A stretch of DNA of 7,409 nucleotides. Source: Polyangiaceae bacterium (GTDB taxonomy: Bacteria; Myxococcota; Polyangia; Polyangiales; Polyangiaceae). Positions 1-4,843 of this stretch are shown in pieces. The translations under genes were made by a program, and so were the position numbers. The stretch is taken from NCBI GenBank assembly GCA_025936205.1, contig JAICTU010000457.1:1-7409 (forward strand), given 5' to 3'. Within the stretch, counting starts at the first letter, position 1; each line of letters opens with the position of its first letter. Under the pieces are notes generated by a model, which saw only the letters and a list, made by a program, of their open reading frames with translations, had not been told where the DNA came from and ran no database searches.

Positions 1-247
1 AAAACTGGTCCAAAACGATGATTTCGGCCAAACGACCTTCACCGGTCGTGCGCCAGTGAAACAGCTCCACGCGGGCAGCTGCCGCGTGGACACTGCCAAA
101 ACGCTCAGCGATCTTGCGGTCGAGCTCCCCGTCCTTCTTCCACCATTGTGCGGGCTTGAGCTCGGAGAACCAAAACTGGAGGACTTCTTCCGCCGTGCGT
201 TCCGGCGTGCGGGGTGCGCCCGCGGCCTGCTGCGTCGCGATCGTCAT
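1..247 (-). CDS. DUF924 family protein, N-terminal part (runs off left edge)
   Basis: The first 82 residues are visible; the C-terminal part lies beyond base 1. Family hallmarks seen are VLQFWF (residues 22-27), PAQWWKKDGELD (32-43), IAERFGSVHAAAARVEL (46-62) and GRLAEIIVLDQF (71-82). The last of these is the start of the conserved 'LDQF-RN' block of DUF924 proteins. DUF924 members are soluble, all-helical proteins of roughly 180-200 residues with a TPR-like fold and no firmly assigned biochemical role, so no function is proposed. The ATG at 247-245 is the only usual start after an in-frame stop eight codons upstream. No clear Shine-Dalgarno sequence precedes it. The gene diverges from the lactonase gene across 110 bases. 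Family assignment is from recalled motif patterns and is quite secure; everything beyond it is unknown. Confidence 0.85.
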   Translation of the reverse strand, partial: MTIATQQAAGAPRTPERTAEEVLQFWFSELKPAQWWKKDGELDRKIAERFGSVHAAAARVELFHWRTTGEGRLAEIIVLDQF

Positions 248-357
248 ACCTGGGATGTCAGCGTCAGATTAATACGCCGCTGCTGGCTACGCGATCGAAT
301 TTCACTCAACGCATCGCGCGAGACAGGCCGCACGCGGGCAGGTAGTCTCCCTGCGTC
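248..357. promoter_or_regulatory. divergent intergenic region between DUF924 and lactonase genes
   Basis: This 110-base spacer separates two divergent starts and must hold promoters for both if neither is read from elsewhere. The only AT-rich stretch is around 266-275 (agattaatac). It could serve as a -10 element on either strand, but no convincing -35 partner sits at the usual distance. I therefore call only a region, not a mapped promoter. Confidence 0.3.
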
Positions 358-1260
358 ATGCAAAGCGACTCCATCCAAAGCGGCCCTGAGATCCTGCAGC
401 CCCGCTTCAGCTCCCTGCTCCTCGGCAACTGCCGTCTGGAGAAGCTCTACAGCGGCACGCGCTGGGCGGAAGGGCCCTGCTACTTTGCCGACGGGAACTA
501 CCTGATCTGGAGCGACATCCCCAACAATCGCATGCTGCGCTGGACCGATGGGCTCGGCGTCGAAGTGTTCCGGAATCCAGCCAACTGCTCGAATGGGAAC
601 ACGCGCGATCGCGAGGGGCGGCTCGTCACTTGTGAGCACCTCACCCGGCGGGTCACCCGGACCGAGTATGACGGCACCATCACGGTGCTCGCGGATCGCT
701 ACGAAGGGCGGCGACTGAATTCACCCAACGACGTCGTGGTGAAGAGCGATGGCAGCATCTGGTTCACGGATCCTCCCTACGGCATCCTGAGCGACTACGA
801 AGGCAAGAAATCGCCGAGCGAGCTCGGCGGCAACTACGTGTTCCGCCTGGACCCGAGCGGCGCGCTCAGCGTCGTGGCGGATGATTTCGACAAGCCGAAT
901 GGCATCGCCTTCACGCCGGACGAGCGCCAGCTGTTCGTGGCCGACTCGGGGCGGCCGCACCACATGCGCGTCTTCGATGTGAAGGACGGCAAGTCGCTCG
1001 CCAATAGCCGCGTGTTTGCGGAGTGCGACGCCGGCATCTTCGACGGTTTCCGGTTCGATACCGACGGCAATCTCTGGGCCAGCACCCGCGCGGGCATCAA
1101 CGTGTACGCGCCCGAAGGTGAAATGCTCGGGAAGATCCGCGTCCCCGAAGCGGTAGCCAATCTGACCTTTGGCGGCCCGAAGCGAAACCGCTTGTTCATC
1201 ACCGCGACCACGTCGCTGTACTCGCTGTTTGTGAACGCGAACGGCGTGCAGCGTCCCTGA
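358..1260 (+). CDS. SMP-30/gluconolactonase/LRE family lactonase
   Basis: A 300-residue protein, the usual length for SMP-30/gluconolactonase six-bladed beta-propellers. These enzymes hydrolyse sugar lactones (for example gluconolactone) using one divalent metal. The expected metal ligands are visible: E38 in WAEGP, N181 in KPNGIAF and D229 in FDGFRFD. N124 in SPNDVVV matches the conserved substrate-side Asn. WFTDPPYG (135-142) and LFVADSG (192-198) are further typical blade motifs. There is no signal peptide, so it is probably cytosolic. The ATG at 358 is the first start after an in-frame TAG at 343-345. No good Shine-Dalgarno sequence is seen, but the protein is full length from here. Its stop codon lies inside the first copy of a 13-base tandem repeat. 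The exact lactone cannot be told from sequence; members also act on aldonolactones from other sugars or on organophosphates. The family call is secure. Confidence 0.93.
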   Translation: MQSDSIQSGPEILQPRFSSLLLGNCRLEKLYSGTRWAEGPCYFADGNYLIWSDIPNNRMLRWTDGLGVEVFRNPANCSNGNTRDREGRLVTCEHLTRRVTRTEYDGTITVLADRYEGRRLNSPNDVVVKSDGSIWFTDPPYGILSDYEGKKSPSELGGNYVFRLDPSGALSVVADDFDKPNGIAFTPDERQLFVADSGRPHHMRVFDVKDGKSLANSRVFAECDAGIFDGFRFDTDGNLWASTRAGINVYAPEGEMLGKIRVPEAVANLTFGGPKRNRLFITATTSLYSLFVNANGVQRP

Positions 1261-1299
1261 AGAGCGTCCCTGAAGAGCGTCCCTGAAGAGCGTCCCTGA
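1251..1299. repeat. 13-bp tandem repeat, about 3.8 copies, spanning the lactonase stop codon
   Basis: The unit gcgtccctgaaga occurs perfectly at 1251-1263, 1264-1276 and 1277-1289, followed by a partial copy, gcgtccctga, at 1290-1299. The first copy encodes the last residues and TGA stop of the lactonase gene; the others lie in its 3' untranslated region. Because 13 is not a multiple of 3, successive TGAs (1258, 1271, 1284, 1297) fall in all three frames. The unit has no internal inverted symmetry, so it is not an obvious hairpin. It looks like a replication-slippage array and is likely to vary in copy number. Confidence 0.95.
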
Positions 1300-1417
1300 G
1301 CCACCCTGGGGCAAAAAGGTTGGAAGCGGTGGGGCGGCGGGCACCAGCGATCGGCATGCGACGGTCGCCGGATTTTGCGGACAACGGCGCGCCGCGAGTG
1401 GACGATACAGCGTCGAG

Positions 1418-2152
1418 ATGAACGACCTGTCCAGCCCCCGTGTCCTGCTCTCCACCGGCCTGGTGCTCGCGGCGAGCTTCCTTTCCCCCGCCCTGCTCGC
1501 CGCGGAGGAAGCGCCAGCTCCCGAGCTGGCGTCCGGCGCAGGGCTCGACCACCCCGCCGGCGTACTCGAGCGCTTCGCGCGCGACGAGCACGACACTCGC
1601 GTCACCAACGCCTGGTGGACGATGGGCGGCGGAGCACTGCTCGTCGCGTCGGGTCTGATCACCGTCGCGGGCGACCATGAGAGCTGGGGGCATCTGGTCT
1701 GGATCTCGGGCGGCGTCTCGCTGCTGGGCGGGTTCGCGCAGCTGTTCATCCCCGGTGAGCTGGAGCGGCTGGAGAGCGAATCTGGCGGGCGGACGCCGAA
1801 CTACTCACCCGCCGCGCTGGACGCCGCATGGAAGGCCAAAGCCGACGGGGAGCGCACGATGCGCCACGTCGCGGGCATCACCAATCTGGGCCTGGGCGCC
1901 GCGGGCATCACCGCGGGCTCCTTGCTCGCGGGCGGCGCCGGCGACATGAGCCACAGCGATCGGGTGGGTTGGAGCGTCGGCTGCTTCGTTGCAGGCGGGG
2001 TGCTCACGCTGGGCGGCGTCATCACGCTGCTGGTGCCCTCCAACACGGAGAAGGGTTATCAGATCGCCTTCCCTCCCCCGTCCGTCCGCATGGACGTCGG
2101 AGTGGCCCCGGCCCCCGGCGGGGGTACGTTGCAGCTCACGGGCAGCTTCTGA
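1418..2152 (+). CDS. exported four-helix membrane protein of unknown function with internal duplication
   Basis: I do not recognise a family. The 244 residues begin with a typical signal peptide: a short N-terminus with Arg8, a hydrophobic core at 9-27, and likely cleavage near Ala28-Ala29 before an acidic EE. An acidic/Pro-rich linker follows, then four hydrophobic segments at about 65-85, 90-113, 151-175 and 183-208, rich in Gly and Ala. Helix pairs 1-2 and 3-4 look like copies of one hairpin: SGGVSLLGGFAQLFIPG (97-113) aligns without gaps to AGGVLTLGGVITLLVPS (192-208), and a Gly-Asp pair precedes both second helices (85-86, 175-176). A charged segment at 114-149 joins the halves, and the tail ends in TLQLTGSF. 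The ATG at 1418 is chosen because it gives the intact signal peptide; its ribosome site is weak. The aldo/keto reductase gene follows after 19 bases. It probably resides in the inner membrane with periplasmic loops; function unknown. Confidence 0.8.
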   Translation: MNDLSSPRVLLSTGLVLAASFLSPALLAAEEAPAPELASGAGLDHPAGVLERFARDEHDTRVTNAWWTMGGGALLVASGLITVAGDHESWGHLVWISGGVSLLGGFAQLFIPGELERLESESGGRTPNYSPAALDAAWKAKADGERTMRHVAGITNLGLGAAGITAGSLLAGGAGDMSHSDRVGWSVGCFVAGGVLTLGGVITLLVPSNTEKGYQIAFPPPSVRMDVGVAPAPGGGTLQLTGSF

Positions 2153-2160
2153 AGCGTGAT

Positions 2161-2164
2161 AGGA
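2161..2164 (+). promoter_or_regulatory. Shine-Dalgarno site for aldo/keto reductase
   Basis: AGGA lies seven bases before the ATG at 2172, within the 19-base gap after the preceding stop codon. This supports the chosen start and separate translation initiation within a shared transcript. Confidence 0.6.
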
Positions 2165-2171
2165 CCCGGGC

Positions 2172-3137
2172 ATGGAATATCGCGCTCTGGGTCGCACGGG
2201 TGTTCAGGTCTCTCGGCTCTGCTTCGGCACCATGTCCTTCGGTGGCGACGCGGATGAAGCCACCTCGCGCAGCATGTTTCAGCGCTGCCGGGAGGCGGGC
2301 ATCAACTTCTTCGACTGCGCCGACGTGTACGCCGGCGGAAAGTCGGAGACGCTGCTCGGCAAATTCATGGCAGGCTCACGCGACGAGCTGGTGATCGCCA
2401 CCAAGGCACACTTCGGCACGGGGCCGGCGCCCACCTCGCGGGGCTCGAACCGCTACCACCTGGTGCGCGCGGTAGAAGCGAGCTTGAAGCGGCTCGCCAC
2501 CGATCGCATCGACATCCTGTATCTGCACCACTTCGACCAGAGCACGGCGCTCGACGACTCGCTCAAGTCGCTCGAGCTACTGATCGCGCAGGGCAAGATC
2601 CTCTACCCCGCCGCCAGCAACTTCTCCGCGTGGCAGACCATGCGCGCGCTGGGCATCGCCGAGCGCAACGGCTGGGCGCCGCTCGCCTGCTTGCAGCCGA
2701 TGTACAACCTGGCCAAGCGCCAGGCAGAGGTCGAAATCCTGCCGATGGCGATCGAGATGGGGCTCGGCGTGTGCAGCTACAGCCCGCTCGCCGGCGGCTT
2801 GCTCACCGGCAAGTACCAGAGCGAAGAGGCGCAGGGCCGACTGAAGACGAACGCCATGTACAAGGTACGCTACGGCGAGCGCGTCAACCACGACATCGCG
2901 GTCGGTTTGAACGCGCTGGCGCGCGAGCTCGGCCACCATCCTGCGAGCGTGGCCGTCGCATGGGTGGCGACCCACCCCGGCATCACGGCCCCGATCCTGG
3001 GCGCGCGCAACCTCGAACAACTCGAGCCGTCACTGAAGGCGCTCGACGTGGGCATGACGGCGGAAATGCGCGATCGCGTGAGGCAGCTCTCGCCCACGCC
3101 GGCGCCGGCGCACGACCGCAGCGAAGAAAAGCGCTGA
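2172..3137 (+). CDS. aldo/keto reductase
   Basis: A 321-residue (alpha/beta)8-barrel NAD(P)H-dependent oxidoreductase, usual length for bacterial aldo/keto reductases that interconvert carbonyls and alcohols. The N-terminal MEYRALGRTGVQVSRLCFGT is the standard opening. The catalytic tetrad is visible as D48 and Y53 in FFDCADVYAGG, K78 in VIATKAHFG and H119 in ILYLHHFD. Cofactor-side motifs follow: SNFSAW (149-154), SYSPLAGGLLTGKY (202-215) and PILGARNLEQLE (274-285). The last of these is the usual adenosine-phosphate contact region and favours NADPH by family precedent. The Lys- and Glu-rich tail after residue 307 is likely disordered. No signal peptide is present, so it is cytosolic. It has a good ribosome site and follows the unknown membrane protein gene by 19 bases, suggesting an operon. 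The substrate cannot be inferred; sugar aldehydes, ketones or quinones are all possible. The family call is secure. Confidence 0.95.
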   Translation: MEYRALGRTGVQVSRLCFGTMSFGGDADEATSRSMFQRCREAGINFFDCADVYAGGKSETLLGKFMAGSRDELVIATKAHFGTGPAPTSRGSNRYHLVRAVEASLKRLATDRIDILYLHHFDQSTALDDSLKSLELLIAQGKILYPAASNFSAWQTMRALGIAERNGWAPLACLQPMYNLAKRQAEVEILPMAIEMGLGVCSYSPLAGGLLTGKYQSEEAQGRLKTNAMYKVRYGERVNHDIAVGLNALARELGHHPASVAVAWVATHPGITAPILGARNLEQLEPSLKALDVGMTAEMRDRVRQLSPTPAPAHDRSEEKR

Positions 3138-3144
3138 CTTCGGC

Positions 3145-3174
3145 TGGGCTCGGCGCCGCGCGGCGCGGAGCCCA
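3145..3174. terminator. GC-rich hairpin between convergent genes, likely bidirectional terminator
   Basis: TGGGCTC (3145-3151) pairs perfectly with GAGCCCA (3168-3174). One G-G mismatch follows, then GCGCC (3153-3157) pairs with GGCGC (3162-3166) around a GCGC loop. The hairpin lies in the 70-base gap between the aldo/keto reductase stop (3137) and the glycosyltransferase stop (3208), where a terminator serving both strands is expected. There is no T-run on either side, so it is not a textbook intrinsic terminator. It may instead be a transcript-stabilising 3' hairpin or act with Rho. Confidence 0.6.
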
Positions 3175-3207
3175 CCAGCATGTGCCCGCTGACGTCCGGT
3201 GCTCGCG

Positions 3208-3969
3208 CTACCGGCGCCCGTACCTCTGCCCGTACTCGAGCCAGAGCGTGGCCAGCTCGGCGCCGGCCTTCAGCGCCGCGGTAGGCTTGAGCTTCGAGCC
3301 CGAGACGTCGCGCCAGCGGCGCAATGGGTACTCCATCGCCGAGCGCGCCAGCGGCGCGACCGCGCCTTCTCGCGCGAGCTTCGCGAGGCGCGCTAGCAGC
3401 TCCACGTCGAAGGTCCAGCTCACGTTGAAGGGCTGGGCGAAGATGTCGCGCACCGGCGCCGAGTTGCGGAACAGCTTGGCGCCGCACTGCGTGTCGTACA
3501 CGTTCAGATCCAGCAGCACGCTGGCCAGGCTGGCGAAGATGCGCCCCAGATAGTGCCGCGTCGGCGTGCGCACCACATCGCGACCGAGCAGCCCGACGCG
3601 CGAGCCCAGCACCGCCTGCAACTCCGGCCGTTCAGCGAACAGCGCGCGCATCGGCCCGATCTCCTCCAGCGGCGTGGCCAGGTCCGCATCGAAGTAGGCC
3701 ACGATGGCGGGCGAGCGCTGGAACGCAGCCTGCAGCCCGCGCCGGACGGCTTCCGCCTTGCCCGCGTTCTGGTCGAGGCCGAGCACACTGATCTGCGCGG
3801 GCAGCTGATTGCTCAGCTGCTGCAAGATCGAGCGCGTCGCATCCCGCGACCCGTCATCCACCAGCAGAAACGAAAGGCTGGGATCGCTCTGTGCGGCGCC
3901 CGCAAAGCGCTGCGCGTCGAAGCGCTCCGCCTCGTTGTAGCAGGGGACGACTACGATGATGTTTTGCAC
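3208..3969 (-). CDS. family 2 glycosyltransferase (Alg5/DPM1-like polyprenyl-phosphate sugar synthase)
   Basis: With the GTG start at 3969 this is a 253-residue GT-A fold glycosyltransferase. Visible motifs, numbered from that start, are VVVPCYNEAERF (6-17), the nucleotide-binding VDDGS (37-41), FDADLATP (93-100) with the metal-binding DAD, GSR (122-124), YDTQCGAKLFR (158-168), WTFDVELL (185-192) and the late W-RD--GSKLK element (219-228). The TQCGAKLF and GSKLK signatures are those of dolichyl/polyprenyl-phosphate glucosyl- or mannosyltransferases, which move a sugar from UDP- or GDP-sugar to a lipid phosphate at the cytosolic membrane face. Unlike ArnC/GtrB-type members it has no C-terminal membrane helices, so it would be peripheral. 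Alternative starts are TTG at 3978 and GTG at 4026. The latter adds 19 non-conserved residues and overlaps the upstream methyltransferase by 76 bases; 3969 overlaps it by 19. None has a good ribosome site, so translational coupling is likely. The sugar is unknown. Confidence 0.9.
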   Translation of the reverse strand: MQNIIVVVPCYNEAERFDAQRFAGAAQSDPSLSFLLVDDGSRDATRSILQQLSNQLPAQISVLGLDQNAGKAEAVRRGLQAAFQRSPAIVAYFDADLATPLEEIGPMRALFAERPELQAVLGSRVGLLGRDVVRTPTRHYLGRIFASLASVLLDLNVYDTQCGAKLFRNSAPVRDIFAQPFNVSWTFDVELLARLAKLAREGAVAPLARSAMEYPLRRWRDVSGSKLKPTAALKAGAELATLWLEYGQRYGRR

Positions 3970-4700
3970 GTCAACCAAACGGTGAGCCCAGGCACCCTCA
4001 AGCCGCGCTCGCTGGCCGCCAGACACAGGCGGTTATCGAGCACCAACCCGGAGTGGATCAATTGTGTGACGAAGGCGCCCCGCTGCCAGCCTCCGACGCC
4101 CTGCTCGGAGGGTTCGCTGGGCTTCGGCAGCAGCCGCTCGCGCAGCGCCTGCGCAGCTCGTGGCAGGAGCAAGGAAGCGAACAGGTACCCCGAATCGAGC
4201 ACCTCGAGGCCAGCGCTGCGCACCTCGGCCAGCAGCTGTGCGCGCGAATAACGGCGGAAGTGCTTCAACGCCCGATCATGCTCGGTATACAGGCGCTGAA
4301 ATGCCGGCACGGTGATCAGCACCCGCCCCCCCGGAGCGAGCCGCTCCCGCCTCAGCTGCGCGAGCATCGCGACCGGATCCTCGACGTGCTCGATCACATC
4401 CAGGAGCAGGATCAGCTCGGCGCGGTAGGCCGGGTCGCTGAGCTCGCGCACGAACTCCACGCCGGCCTTGCTCAGCTCGCGCGCCAGGCCGTCGGTCAGG
4501 TGAATGTCCTGCGCCACCGACTGCTGAAAGCCGAGCGCCGAGTGCAGAGCATGGATCAGAAAGCCGTCCCCAGCGCCGACATCGAGCACCCGCGGCGCCC
4601 GCAGCCCCAGCCCGTCCACGATCTGCCGGATCGCCTGCAAGCGCGCCGTCTCCCACGGGTGACGGCGGGCGGCGGAGCCAGTTCGTTCGCTCAGGTCCAC
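3951..4700 (-). CDS. class I SAM-dependent methyltransferase (UbiG-like)
   Basis: A 249-residue Rossmann-fold methyltransferase. Motif I is VLDVGAGDGF (38-47), where SAM binds. An acidic Asp65 follows in SVAQDIHL, then LLLDVIEHVEDP (98-109) and APGGRVLITVPAF (122-134). The stretch LYTEHDRALKHFRRYS (137-152), with H141, D142 and H147, is typical of UbiG-type methyltransferases found beside glycosyltransferases in cell-envelope and polysaccharide clusters. The start is a GTG at 4700, well supported by AGGA seven bases upstream. The gene's 3' end overlaps the glycosyltransferase gene, so the two probably form one operon read from the divergent region at 4701-4843. Context suggests O-methylation of a sugar or lipid-linked intermediate, but the acceptor is inference; quinone or protein substrates cannot be excluded. 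Confidence 0.9.
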   Translation of the reverse strand: MDLSERTGSAARRHPWETARLQAIRQIVDGLGLRAPRVLDVGAGDGFLIHALHSALGFQQSVAQDIHLTDGLARELSKAGVEFVRELSDPAYRAELILLLDVIEHVEDPVAMLAQLRRERLAPGGRVLITVPAFQRLYTEHDRALKHFRRYSRAQLLAEVRSAGLEVLDSGYLFASLLLPRAAQALRERLLPKPSEPSEQGVGGWQRGAFVTQLIHSGLVLDNRLCLAASERGLRVPGLTVWLTCKTSS

Positions 4701-4843
4701 TGCGGTTTCCTAGCCCGGGGGAGCGTCGTGGCCAAGCGTTTGCGCGCGGGACGTGAACGGGAGCGAGCGGAGGCTGCCGAGCCCGCCGATTTTGGAGGTT
4801 TCCAGGTTCTCTACTCCCAGCTTTCGGATTACCCCGAAGCATC
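4701..4843. promoter_or_regulatory. divergent intergenic region between glycan-locus arms
   Basis: This 143-base spacer lies between the GTG starts of the methyltransferase (-) and the large membrane protein (+). The two arms must be driven from here unless transcripts enter from outside. The most AT-rich part is 4789-4830. I see no confident -35/-10 pair, operator palindrome or riboswitch. Confidence 0.35.
4708..4711 (-). promoter_or_regulatory. Shine-Dalgarno site for methyltransferase
   Basis: On the minus strand AGGA (followed by AA) lies seven bases before the GTG at 4700. It fixes that codon as the start of the methyltransferase gene. Confidence 0.65.

Noticed and set aside
338..354. 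Inverted repeat gcagg/cctgc just before the lactonase start
   Set aside because: Only five base pairs with a seven-base loop, expected by chance in GC-rich sequence. It could affect initiation, but there is no further support.
1301..1332. ccacc/ggtgg pairing after the tandem repeat, as a possible lactonase terminator
   Set aside because: Five base pairs with a loop of over 20 bases and no T-run; too weak to call.
1371..1410. ttgcgg...gatacag as a promoter for the unknown membrane protein
   Set aside because: The spacing between the two elements is about 23 bases, too long for a standard promoter, and the match to consensus is poor.
721..1749. Long minus-strand open frame (342 codons) across the lactonase 3' half, the tandem repeat and the next gene
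   Set aside because: Low-complexity Arg/Ala/Pro/Ser translation with no motif. It lies antisense to two well-supported genes and is kept open by GC-rich codon bias and the non-triplet repeat.
606..3078. GCGATCGC octamers (two seen) as a possible HIP1-like repeat
   Set aside because: Two copies in 7.4 kb of GC-rich DNA is not enrichment, both lie in coding sequence, and nothing else suggests cyanobacteria.
2630..4251. Plus-strand open frames at 2630-3553 and 3553-4251
   Set aside because: The first is an out-of-frame shadow of the aldo/keto reductase running into the antisense of the glycosyltransferase; the second is antisense to the glycosyltransferase. Neither shows family motifs.
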